DNA of 8,405 nt from an uncultured Eggerthellaceae bacterium (GCA_946626265.1 CAMOUE010000095.1:1-8405); one strand, 5' to 3'. Shown: positions 1 to 6,555, counted from the stretch's first letter. Notes: a model not told the origin generated them from the letters alone. Numbers and translations: made by a program.

Positions 1-376
1 GGCGGCCCTGCTTCGTCGTGGCATGAAGTGCGAAGATGTTGAGTATCAGTGCCGTTCGGTCGATCACCTTGACGTCGCGGTCGACTATCTTTTCGAGATT
101 CGATTGCTGCGACGGTGAAAGCTCGTCGTCGAACACGACGACGTCGGCGGCGTATGTCCGGCAAAGCTCTGCAATCTCCTCGGCCTTGCCGCTGCCGACG
201 AACGTCCGCGGGTTGGGGGCGTCGAGCCGCTGCGTCGTTGTCGCTACGACGGTCGCCCCGGCAGTATCTACGAGACGCCCCAGCTCCTCCAGGGAAGCGT
301 CGAGTGGAAACGGGCTGTTGGGCCTATCGATTCCGACGAGTATGGCACGTTCGCATAATTCTTCATTAATGTTCAT
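1..376 (-). CDS. hflX: HflX-type GTPase, N-terminal part (truncated by window edge)
   Basis: HflX is a ribosome-associated GTPase that in characterised bacteria splits or rescues stalled 70S ribosomes. Only the first 125 codons lie in the window, covering most of the N-terminal HflX domain; the G domain would lie beyond base 1. Recognisable family blocks are AILVGID (residues 11-17), the NPRTFVGSGKAEEI stretch (55-68), VVVFDDELSPSQQSNLE (79-95) and the VIDRT...LNIFALHA segment (104-119) followed by TKQGR. The ATG at 376 is chosen because TATTAT lies at 388-383, six bases upstream, which fits a leaderless start. An in-frame ATG at 397 (seven residues longer) and a GTG at 382 are alternatives, and none has a good Shine-Dalgarno sequence. 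The gene is co-directional with the hydrogenase operon but separated from it by a strong hairpin, so it is probably transcribed on its own. The family call is secure; the start is not. Confidence 0.9.
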   Translation of the reverse strand, partial: MNINEELCERAILVGIDRPNSPFPLDASLEELGRLVDTAGATVVATTTQRLDAPNPRTFVGSGKAEEIAELCRTYAADVVVFDDELSPSQQSNLEKIVDRDVKVIDRTALILNIFALHATTKQGR

Positions 377-382
377 GCTCAC

Positions 383-413
383 ATAATAGTCGAACATCGC
401 CTGGGCGTGTCGG
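383..413 (-). promoter_or_regulatory. Possible hflX promoter (leaderless)
   Basis: On the minus strand TATTAT (388-383) has five of six consensus -10 bases and lies six bases before the ATG at 376. A poor -35 candidate, CCGACA (413-408), is 19 bases upstream. The position just after the operon terminator and the lack of a ribosome binding site fit a leaderless transcript. The call rests on pattern only. Confidence 0.35.
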
Positions 414-452
414 GAGGCGCGCGCCAGGAACTACGTTTCCTCGACGCGAAAC

Positions 453-492
453 ATGACGAACGGCCCGGGACCTGCCTCGGGCCGTTCGTCAT
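453..492 (-). terminator. Intrinsic-terminator-like hairpin ending the ech operon
   Basis: Bases 453-467 and 478-492 form a perfect 15-bp inverted repeat (arm ATGACGAACGGCCCG) around a 10-base loop. It begins three bases after the echF stop codon. The T tract on the minus strand is weak (GTTTCG), so termination may be inefficient or factor-assisted. The GC-rich stem and its place between echF and hflX make it the likely end of the hydrogenase transcript. Confidence 0.75.
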
Positions 493-495
493 GCG

Positions 496-1086
496 TTATT
501 TGCCCGCCTGAAGTGCAGCGCGGACCTTGGCGGCTGACTCGTCGGACATGAGCGCCAACTTGGCTTCGAGCTCGGCGTCGATACGAAGCTCGCCTTGCTC
601 GAGGCTGGCAGCTTCAGCGGCTTTGGCCTCGGCTGCGGGCTTCGCATGATCGGCGCTCTTTGCGGGCTCGACAACCTTCGCAGGTTCGTCGGCCTTCGCA
701 GGCTCCGGCGCCTTCGCTACGTCCGCCTTCTTCGCGGGTTTCGCCTTCTCGGGAACGGTGGCGACTACGCGATCCTTCACCGTATTGGCCACATGGTATC
801 CCGGCAGCATGCTCAAGCTCTTCTTCGGGCAGACCGTAACGCAGTAGCCGCACTGGATGCATGCGAACGGGTTCGTGCTCCATGTGCTCGTCGCCTTGTC
901 GACCGTGATGCAGTCGGTCGGGCAGCTCTTCTCGCACAGGCCGCACAAGATGCACGTCGAGACGTCTATCTCGATATGGCCCTTGAGCCCGGCGGGCTGC
1001 GGCTTCGTCTCGATCGGATAGAGCACGGTCTCCGGCTTCTTGAAGAGCGAGCCGAACGTCATTTTTCCAAGTTTGAATACGCCCAT
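496..1086 (-). CDS. echF: Ech hydrogenase ferredoxin-like subunit EchF with helical C-terminal tail
   Basis: This is a NuoI/HycF/EchF-type polyferredoxin subunit that carries electrons between soluble ferredoxin and the small hydrogenase subunit on the cytoplasmic side of the membrane. In its 196 residues two classic [4Fe-4S] motifs are visible: C45-x2-C48-x2-C51-x3-C55-P and C76-x2-C79-x2-C82-x3-C86-P. Residues 1-40 are the usual lead-in and 87-108 close the core fold. Residues 111-160 are an Ala/Lys/Pro/Glu linker with EPAK-like repeats. Residues 169-196 are a predicted charged helix pair (ELEAKLALM, then KVRAALQAGK) matching three copies in EchD. That tail is not part of the usual subunit. 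The ATG at 1086 lies three bases after the echE stop, with GGAAAGG upstream. It is the last gene of the operon, followed by a hairpin. The ferredoxin identity is certain; the tail's role is unknown. Confidence 0.93.
   Translation of the reverse strand: MGVFKLGKMTFGSLFKKPETVLYPIETKPQPAGLKGHIEIDVSTCILCGLCEKSCPTDCITVDKATSTWSTNPFACIQCGYCVTVCPKKSLSMLPGYHVANTVKDRVVATVPEKAKPAKKADVAKAPEPAKADEPAKVVEPAKSADHAKPAAEAKAAEAASLEQGELRIDAELEAKLALMSDESAAKVRAALQAGK
499..582 (-). repeat. Helical repeat unit in EchF (copy 4 of the shared motif)
   Basis: These bases encode EchF residues 169-196. The unit has the same layout as the EchD copies: acidic cap, ELEAKLAL, a short acidic turn (MSDESA), then KVRAAL and a basic end. 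It forms the exact C terminus of the protein. Confidence 0.8.
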
Positions 1087-1089
1087 GTT

Positions 1090-2178
1090 CTACCTTTCCG
1101 TGCAGCTGATGCAGGGATCGATCGTCAACACGATCATGTTCACGTCGGCGACGTCGCATCCCTTGAGCGCGACGGCCATGCCTGCAAGGTTCTGAGAAGT
1201 CGGGGTGCGCATGCGCATGCGGTCTAGGTACTTCGTCCCGTTGCCCTTCGCGAAGTAGTAGCATTCGCCGCGCGGCTGCTCGAGCACGTTGCACGCTTCC
1301 GAACCGAAAGCGGGCGAACCCTTGACCGGGACGGCGATCTCGCCGTCGGGGATCCTCGCGCTCAGCTCCTTGATGATCTCGATAGACTGTACGACTTCGG
1401 CGGCACGGACCTCCATGCGCGCGTAGCAGTCGCAGTTGTTCGACAGGATCGGCTGGAAATCGGAAAGGTCGCCGTACGCGCCGTTGCCGAGCATGCGCAC
1501 GTCGTAGTTGACGGCAGAGGCGCGGGCGAACGGACCTACCATCGAGAGGTTGTGCGCGTCCTCGCTCGAGAGCACGCCGACGCCGTACGTCCTGTTGCGC
1601 ACGGACGGCTCGTTCAGGAATGCGTTCACGATCTGCGAGTACTCGTCCTTTATACCCTCGAGCACATGGTTGAACTCGTCGAGCTGAGACTTGTCGATGT
1701 CGCGGAACACGCCGCCGACCTTGACGACGGAGAAGATGACGCGTCCGCCGGTCGTCTTCTCGAACAGGTCGAGGATACGCTCGCGCAGGCGCCAGCAGTG
1801 CATGAACAGGCTCTCATGGCCGAACGCGTCGGCGGCGAGTCCGAGCCAGAGGATATGGGAGTGGATCCTGGACAGCTCGTGCCAGATGACGCGCAGGTAC
1901 TCGGCACGTTTGGGGATCTCGACGCCCATGAGGCGCTCGATTGTCTCGGCGTAGCCCATCGAGTGGCCGAACGCGCAGATTCCGCAAATGCGCTCGGCTA
2001 CGTAGACGAACTGGTTGTAGTCCTTCTTCTGAACGAGTCGTTCGAGCCCGCGGTGCACGAATCCGATTTGCGGAATCGCCTCGAGGACGACCTCGTCCTC
2101 GACTACGAGGTCGAGGTGGAGCGGTTCGGGAAGAACCGGGTGCTGCGGCCCGAAAGGAATGATCGATTTCTGACCCAT
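1090..2178 (-). CDS. echE: Ech [NiFe]-hydrogenase large (catalytic) subunit EchE
   Basis: This is the catalytic subunit that holds the NiFe(CN)2CO centre and interconverts protons plus electrons with H2. At 362 residues it matches group 4 large subunits related to NuoD. The N-terminal ligand motif is R63-I-C65-G-I-C68 and the C-terminal one is D354-P-C356-I-S-C359, so all four metal-binding cysteines are present. NuoD lacks these cysteines, which excludes complex I. The ATG at 2178 is chosen because GGGGAG lies just upstream and the protein then opens with the family's IIPFGPQHPVLPEPLHL block. An in-frame ATG at 2280 would add 34 basic, unrelated residues encoded inside echD. The protein ends at T-E-R three residues after the last cysteine, so there is no C-terminal extension for a maturation protease to remove. 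It starts one base after the echD stop and is probably translationally coupled. Confidence 0.96.
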   Translation of the reverse strand: MGQKSIIPFGPQHPVLPEPLHLDLVVEDEVVLEAIPQIGFVHRGLERLVQKKDYNQFVYVAERICGICAFGHSMGYAETIERLMGVEIPKRAEYLRVIWHELSRIHSHILWLGLAADAFGHESLFMHCWRLRERILDLFEKTTGGRVIFSVVKVGGVFRDIDKSQLDEFNHVLEGIKDEYSQIVNAFLNEPSVRNRTYGVGVLSSEDAHNLSMVGPFARASAVNYDVRMLGNGAYGDLSDFQPILSNNCDCYARMEVRAAEVVQSIEIIKELSARIPDGEIAVPVKGSPAFGSEACNVLEQPRGECYYFAKGNGTKYLDRMRMRTPTSQNLAGMAVALKGCDVADVNMIVLTIDPCISCTER

Positions 2179-2179
2179 G

Positions 2180-3148
2180 CTACTCCCCTTCCACAGCCGA
2201 AGCAGCGCGCGCAAGCGCGGCGCGTACCTTTTCGGCCTTGTCAGCGTCGAGCAAGGCAAGCTTTGCCTCGAGCTCGGCATCGTCTATCGCATGTCCGGCG
2301 GGCGCGTCGGCGCCAGTCGCATCCACGTTTGCAGGCTTGCCCGCGAGCGCGGCCCTGACCTTCTTCGCCTTCTCCTCGCCGAGGAGCGCGAGTTTCGCCT
2401 CGAGCTCATCGTCCCGCCCGGGCGCATCGGCGGCGAGGGCCTCGCCGACGGCGGTATTCTCGGTTGGCGACGGCGACTGGGCGGCGCCTGAAGCTTCCCC
2501 GGCCTTGGCGGCAGGCACGGCGGTTGAAGACGCGGCAGCTGCGGATGGGGCTTCTTTTGAGGATGCGGCGGCTGCGGCTTCCTTGGCCTCGAGCGCGGCA
2601 CGCACCTTTGCAGCCTTCGCGGGATCCATTTCCTTTAGCTTCTCCTCGAGCTTCGCGCGCTTCTCGTCGCTGAGCTTCCACGACGACTGCGCAGCCGGCG
2701 CATCGGCCTTCGAAGCGGCGCCTTCGGACGCTCCCGCGGCTTTGGCGGCCTTCGCAGCGGCTGCCTTGCGCGCCTTCTCGATCTGGGCCTTCTGCTCGGG
2801 CGAAATTATGCGCATCGGCTCTGTCTCGGCAGGCGCGTAGAGCCCGCCCTGGAAGTCGATGGCGATGTCGCGCATGTCGACGCCGAACAGCTCGCGTGCC
2901 TCGTTCTCGAAGACGAACGCCGCGAGGAAGATGTCGGTGATGGACGGTACGGGGTCTTCCTTCGTCACGCCCTCGATGCGGTAGTTGACGACGTTTCCGT
3001 CCTTCATGAACGAATAGTACAGATCGACGTTCGGCTCGTTGTAGGCCGCGTGCGTCTGTATGAAACGCCAGCCCTCGTCCTTCATGCGATGGGCGGTGTC
3101 CCTCAGCCGATCGAGCTGCAGGGGGACGAACTCTGTAGCGAGCGCCAT
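2180..3148 (-). CDS. echD: Ech hydrogenase NuoC-like subunit EchD with long repeat-bearing extension
   Basis: EchD is the NuoC/HycE-N homologue, a structural subunit that packs against the catalytic and small subunits on the cytoplasmic face. The conserved fold is in residues 1-115. It includes FMKDGNVVNYRIEG (47-60) and the family signature ENEARELFGVDM (81-92). The protein has 322 residues, far longer than the roughly 110-160 residues usual for an EchD-type subunit. Residues 117-322 form an extension rich in Ala, Lys, Glu, Ser and Pro. It contains three copies of a charged helical repeat (161-189, 246-271, 289-314) separated by disordered Ala/Ser/Pro linkers. A fourth copy ends EchF. The ATG at 3148 follows AGAGGAG, which lies in the last codons of echC, and the gene begins one base after that stop. 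The core identity is clear; the extension is unexplained. Confidence 0.92.
   Translation of the reverse strand: MALATEFVPLQLDRLRDTAHRMKDEGWRFIQTHAAYNEPNVDLYYSFMKDGNVVNYRIEGVTKEDPVPSITDIFLAAFVFENEARELFGVDMRDIAIDFQGGLYAPAETEPMRIISPEQKAQIEKARKAAAAKAAKAAGASEGAASKADAPAAQSSWKLSDEKRAKLEEKLKEMDPAKAAKVRAALEAKEAAAAASSKEAPSAAAASSTAVPAAKAGEASGAAQSPSPTENTAVGEALAADAPGRDDELEAKLALLGEEKAKKVRAALAGKPANVDATGADAPAGHAIDDAELEAKLALLDADKAEKVRAALARAASAVEGE
2207..2668 (-). repeat. Three helical repeats in the EchD extension
   Basis: Copy 1 is 2668-2582 (residues 161-189, core KLEEKLKEMDPAKAAKVRAAL), divergent in its first half. Copy 2 is 2413-2336 (246-271). Copy 3 is 2284-2207 (289-314). Copies 2 and 3 share DD-ELEAKLALL, a 4-5-residue acidic/Lys turn and KVRAALA. 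The DNA of the copies is clearly diverged while the protein pattern is kept, which suggests selection on the peptide and not a recent slippage event. Confidence 0.8.
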
Positions 3149-3149
3149 G

Positions 3150-3593
3150 CTATGCTCCTCTCTTCGAGGCCTTGAGGGCCTTGGACTTCTCGTCGAGGAT
3201 CCCGAGCGCCTGGACGACGCCGTCGATGATCGCCTCCGGGCGCACAGCGCATCCCGGGGCGTACACGTCTACGGGAATTGCCTGGTCGACGCCGCCCAAC
3301 ACGTTGTAGCAATCGTGGAAAATGCCGCCCGAGCAGGCGCATGTCCCGCACGCGACGACGACCTTGGGCTCGACCATCTGGTCGTAGATCTGTTTGACGA
3401 CCGAGATGTTCCGCTCGTTGACCGAACCGGTGACGAGGAAGATGTCTGCATGCTTGGGGTTTCCGGTGTTGATGATGCCGAAGCGCTCGACGTCGAACCC
3501 GGGGCAGAGCGCCGCCAGGACCTCGATGTCGCATCCGTTGCAGCTCGAGGCGTCGTAGTGGATGACCCACGGTGATTTAGTTGCGTAACTCAT
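3150..3593 (-). CDS. echC: Ech hydrogenase small subunit EchC (NuoB-like)
   Basis: This is the small electron-transfer subunit that carries the [4Fe-4S] cluster proximal to the NiFe centre. Its 147 residues match the short NuoB/HycG/EchC type, without the extra clusters of classic hydrogenase small subunits. Cluster ligands are visible as C18-N-G-C21 near the N terminus, a cysteine of the C82-G-T-C85-A-C87 group, and C115 in the YAPGCAVRPEAI block. The Gly-rich ACGTCACSGGIF segment and PGC...PEAI are family hallmarks. Additional cysteines (C30, C95) are of unknown relevance. The ATG at 3593 has AGGAGGG about ten bases upstream, overlapping the echB stop codon, so translation is probably coupled. 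The small C-terminal KSKALKASKRGA tail is basic. Confidence 0.95.
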   Translation of the reverse strand: MSYATKSPWVIHYDASSCNGCDIEVLAALCPGFDVERFGIINTGNPKHADIFLVTGSVNERNISVVKQIYDQMVEPKVVVACGTCACSGGIFHDCYNVLGGVDQAIPVDVYAPGCAVRPEAIIDGVVQALGILDEKSKALKASKRGA

Positions 3594-3608
3594 TTTCGAC
3601 TGACCCTC

Positions 3609-4478
3609 CTAAACGAACATCAAGAAGATGATGTTGAAGCCCCCGGCCACGAGCGCGACCAGCCAGGCGGACTTCAGCATCGCCTGCCATTTGACGCGGG
3701 CGAAGTTGTTGTCGACCCAGATCTCGAAGAACCATGCGGCGAGCGCGACGACAACCGCGATGACGAACGAGACGGGGTTCATCCAGAGGAAGAACATGCC
3801 CGTCCATCCGAGGAACAGCACGGTCTCGCACCAATGCATGACCTCGACCTTCGCGAGCGTCTTTCCGCTCATCTCGGTCGTGGTGCCCTTGACGAGCTCC
3901 TGGTGCGCATGGTGCGACATGGCGATGTCGAACGGCGACTTGCGCAGCTTGATCGTGAGGATGAACAGGAAGCCGAGAAACGCCGGCCAGATGATCGTGA
4001 TGACGGGTTTGTCGAGCAGGAACGCGTCCGCGACGTTGAACGACCCCGCTGCCATGTAGAAGCAGACGGCCATGAGCAGCACCATCGGCTCGTATGACAT
4101 GACCTGGAGCGTCTCGCGGCCGGCGCCGAGTTCGGCGTAGGGGCTGCGGGAGGAATACGCGGCCATGATGAAGAACAGGGACGCCATCGTGATGATGAAG
4201 GCGCTCATGAGCAGGTTTCCGCCGCTGAAGAAGATGCCGCCCGCGAACGCGGTGAAGACGAGCGCGCACGTCATGTACACGCCGTCGACGCCGCTGACGG
4301 TCACATCGTCCTTCTCCATGAGCTTGCGCACGTCATAGTACGGCTGCAGCAGGGGCGGTCCTACGCGGCCCTGCATGCGGGCCGAGATGATGCGATCGAG
4401 TCCGGCGAGCAGGCAGCCCACGATGGGCGCCACGATCGCGAAGGCGACGGTTCCTATGAGTATATATACAAATGACAT
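3609..4478 (-). CDS. echB: Ech hydrogenase membrane anchor EchB (NuoH-like)
   Basis: EchB is the NuoH/HycD-type integral membrane subunit that attaches the hydrophilic hydrogenase module to the ion-pumping module. Its 289 residues form about eight predicted membrane helices, starting with residues 2-25. Conserved cytoplasmic loops are present: SARMQGRVGPPLLQPYYD (33-50), the SRSPYAELGAG-RETLQVMSYEP region (about 109-130), and KLRKSPFDIAMSHHAHQELV (about 176-195). The last corresponds to the conserved acidic/His loop of this family. The ATG at 4478 has GAGAGGTGA about 11 bases upstream. The gene lies 19 bases after the echA stop and its own stop overlaps the echC ribosome binding site. It probably serves as the interface through which electron transfer drives ion movement in EchA; this is by homology. 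Confidence 0.95.
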   Translation of the reverse strand: MSFVYILIGTVAFAIVAPIVGCLLAGLDRIISARMQGRVGPPLLQPYYDVRKLMEKDDVTVSGVDGVYMTCALVFTAFAGGIFFSGGNLLMSAFIITMASLFFIMAAYSSRSPYAELGAGRETLQVMSYEPMVLLMAVCFYMAAGSFNVADAFLLDKPVITIIWPAFLGFLFILTIKLRKSPFDIAMSHHAHQELVKGTTTEMSGKTLAKVEVMHWCETVLFLGWTGMFFLWMNPVSFVIAVVVALAAWFFEIWVDNNFARVKWQAMLKSAWLVALVAGGFNIIFLMFV

Positions 4479-4497
4479 GTCTTTTCGTCACCTCTCT

Positions 4498-6414
4498 CTA
4501 AAGCGCCATCGGGAAGACGCCGCTTGCGACGAACGCGCAAACTATGATTGCGGCGCACACGATCTCGCCTGCGAACTTGATCCTCGACTCGCCGAAAATC
4601 GCGTCGAGGTACAGGTTCCTCGACGTCGCGACGGATTCGCCCGAAAGGCTGTTGCGGTACGTGCGCGTATCGGAATCGACGGAGACGCCGGCGAGGTAGA
4701 CGCCCACGCGCTTCTTCTTGGAGGCGTTGACGCCGCCGAAGAGAACGACGAGCACGAACACGGCCAGAATCGACGAGATCCAGAGGTTGTCGATGGCGAT
4801 GTCCTGTCCCAGCTGTCCGAACACGCCGGTCAGATACGGCTCTACAAGGTAGTGCGACATGATGGGCAGCGCGATGCAGGCGACGACCGCTATGCAGGCC
4901 ATGAGCACGAGCGAGATCCACTCGGAGGGATGCACGGTAAGCTCGACGTTGTCGGGATTGCCTGCGATGCCGGAGAGCTTGCCGAGCCATTTCGCCCAGA
5001 ACATGAACGTGGCAGCGGAGCCGAAGGCCAGCAGGAGGATGAGCACGACCTGCTGCGTGTCGACGAACGAGACGAGCGTCGCCCATTTCGCGATGAGCAT
5101 GCCGAACGGGGCGATGAACATGCACATGATGCCGAGCATCATGAAACGCGCCAGGCGGGGCATGCGCTCGAACAGCAGGTCCATGTCCTCGATGTCGCGG
5201 CTGCCGATGTGGTGCTCGGCCGTGCCGACGCACAGGAACAGCAGCGACTTCGCAGCTGCGTGGAAGATGACGAGCAGGATAGCCGCCCAGACCGCCTCAG
5301 GCGTGCCGACGCCGGCGCATGCCGTGATAAGGCCGAGGTTCGCAATCGTGGAATACGCGAGCACGCGCTTAGCGTTCGTCTGCGAGATCGCCATGAACGA
5401 GCAGAGCATGAACGTCAGGCCGCCGACGAGGATGACCATGAGCGACGGGAACGTGCAAACGAGGAAGAGCGGCGCGAGCTTTATGAGCAGGAAGACGCCG
5501 GCCTTGACCATCGTGGAGGAATGGAGCAGCGCCGACGTAGGGGTCGGTGCGACCATAGCGCCGAGCAGCCATGTGTGGAACGGCATCTGGGCTGCCTTCG
5601 TGAGACCCGCGAAGGCGAGCGCGCAGACGGCGATGGATGCGATGTCGGGGCGCATGAGGCCCTTGAAGAGGAACTCCTGGAACGAGAGCGTTCCCATGGC
5701 GATCGCGCACACATAGAGCGCCACGAGGAAGCCGATGCCGCCGGCCAGGTTCATGATGATCTGGCGGAACGCGTTGTTGATGGCCTCGTCGGTGCGCGTG
5801 TAGCCGATGAGCAGGAACGAGCACACGGTCGTGATCTCCCAGCCCGTGAACATCCACACCATGTTGTTGCTGAAGACGATGACGTACATCGCCGACAGGA
5901 AAAGGAACATGATCGCGAAGAACACATGGCGACGGTCGGTTGCGTCCTCGGGCTCGTGCTCCTGGAAGTCGCGCATGTAGCCGAGCGCGTAGACGCAGAT
6001 GCCGCTTCCGATGATTCCGATGATGAGCGCCATGACGATCGACAGCGAGTCGATGTAGAGCCCCTCGGCCACCGGGGCGAGATGCGCGAAGCCGAACTCG
6101 AACACGAGCGAGCCTATCACCTGGACGACTGCCAGTATCAGCGCCCAGCGATTCTTGTACTTCACGCTGAAAGCGATGATGACGGCTGCGATCGCGATGC
6201 TGATAGCCGTGCCGATGTAGTCGACGAAATGCGACGCGAAAGGTATCGGCGCGTAGGCTGTTCCGATGTTCTGGACTGCCAGAACGATCGAGGCGACGGC
6301 GATCACGACCGCCGAACCGCCCACGATGATCGCTCGAGGCCAGTCAGCCCTTACGAAGAGCAGCACAGCTGCCACTGCTAAGGGAAACAGTATCAAGAAA
6401 CCAATAAGAGACAC
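4498..6414 (-). CDS. echA: Ech hydrogenase antiporter-like subunit EchA (NuoL/HyfB-like)
   Basis: EchA is the large Mrp/NuoL-type membrane subunit thought to move H+ or Na+ when the complex oxidises ferredoxin. From the GTG at 6414 it has 638 residues and many hydrophobic helices. Channel residues of the family are visible: E193 in FTGWEITT, K273 in GLTKAAQMPFHTW, and H298 and K304 in SALLHSSTMVKAGVF. The C-terminal portion ends with a basic/acidic stretch (about 575-612) and a final membrane helix. The GTG start is preferred because GGGGAGAG lies five bases upstream and the product then opens directly with its first membrane helix (SLIGFLILFPLAVAAV). An ATG at 6450 would add 12 polar residues and has no ribosome binding site. 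It is the first gene of the operon and sets its expression. Identity is very likely; the choice between H+ and Na+ cannot be read here. Confidence 0.94.
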   Translation of the reverse strand: MSLIGFLILFPLAVAAVLLFVRADWPRAIIVGGSAVVIAVASIVLAVQNIGTAYAPIPFASHFVDYIGTAISIAIAAVIIAFSVKYKNRWALILAVVQVIGSLVFEFGFAHLAPVAEGLYIDSLSIVMALIIGIIGSGICVYALGYMRDFQEHEPEDATDRRHVFFAIMFLFLSAMYVIVFSNNMVWMFTGWEITTVCSFLLIGYTRTDEAINNAFRQIIMNLAGGIGFLVALYVCAIAMGTLSFQEFLFKGLMRPDIASIAVCALAFAGLTKAAQMPFHTWLLGAMVAPTPTSALLHSSTMVKAGVFLLIKLAPLFLVCTFPSLMVILVGGLTFMLCSFMAISQTNAKRVLAYSTIANLGLITACAGVGTPEAVWAAILLVIFHAAAKSLLFLCVGTAEHHIGSRDIEDMDLLFERMPRLARFMMLGIMCMFIAPFGMLIAKWATLVSFVDTQQVVLILLLAFGSAATFMFWAKWLGKLSGIAGNPDNVELTVHPSEWISLVLMACIAVVACIALPIMSHYLVEPYLTGVFGQLGQDIAIDNLWISSILAVFVLVVLFGGVNASKKKRVGVYLAGVSVDSDTRTYRNSLSGESVATSRNLYLDAIFGESRIKFAGEIVCAAIIVCAFVASGVFPMAL

Positions 6415-6428
6415 GTACTCTCCCCTTT
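6415..6428 (-). promoter_or_regulatory. Ribosome binding site deciding the echA GTG start
   Basis: The minus-strand sequence AAAGGGGAGAGTAC runs directly into GTG at 6414. The GGGGAG core is spaced normally from that codon but would lie inside the coding region if the ATG at 6450 were used. Confidence 0.65.
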
Positions 6429-6453
6429 CCCCATACGATTTTCCATTCATGAA

Positions 6454-6482
6454 ATATTAAATCACTGCCGTGCCCTTTTGGA
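6454..6482 (-). promoter_or_regulatory. Possible ech operon promoter
   Basis: An AT-rich island in GC-rich DNA gives TAATAT (6459-6454, minus strand) as a -10 candidate, about 40 bases upstream of the echA start. Upstream bases TCCAAA (6482-6477) at 17-bp spacing are a poor -35. A transcript from here would exclude the hairpins at 6488-6555. Confidence 0.3.
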
Positions 6483-6487
6483 AACAA

Positions 6488-6555
6488 ACCGCTCGTGTTC
6501 GGTAAAAGGCCAGCTTACGCGCGAGCGGTCGGTTTTCTGGTAGCGAACGGCTCGC
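6488..6555 (-). promoter_or_regulatory. Overlapping alternative hairpins upstream of echA
   Basis: Bases 6488-6495 (ACCGCTCG) pair perfectly with 6522-6529 (CGAGCGGT). Bases 6521-6526 (GCGAGC) can instead pair with 6550-6555 (GCTCGC). The two pairings share 6522-6526 and exclude each other. On the minus strand the first stem is followed by TTGTTT, which resembles a terminator. An attenuator is possible if transcription starts upstream of 6555; equally this could be a relic structure. Confidence 0.3.

Noticed and set aside
36..386. A 116-codon plus-strand frame at the left edge
   Set aside because: The minus strand of the same region encodes a clear HflX N-terminal domain; the plus frame is Ser/Thr-rich with no recognisable family.
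595..1227. A 210-codon plus-strand frame opposite echF and the echE 3' end
   Set aside because: It is a GC-skew shadow with low-complexity Arg/Leu content and no ribosome binding site. The opposite strand encodes conserved iron-sulfur and NiFe motifs.
4375..6381. A 668-codon open frame on the plus strand, antisense to echA and the start of echB
   Set aside because: Its product is a monotonous Arg/Glu/Asp/His-rich string with no family resemblance, typical of the mirror frame of a GC-rich membrane-protein gene. The minus-strand frame has clear family motifs.
496..6414. Respiratory complex I (nuo) operon
   Set aside because: Only six subunits are present, and the large subunit has both CxxC pairs for NiFe binding, which NuoD lacks. 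NuoE/F/G and the small membrane subunits are absent.
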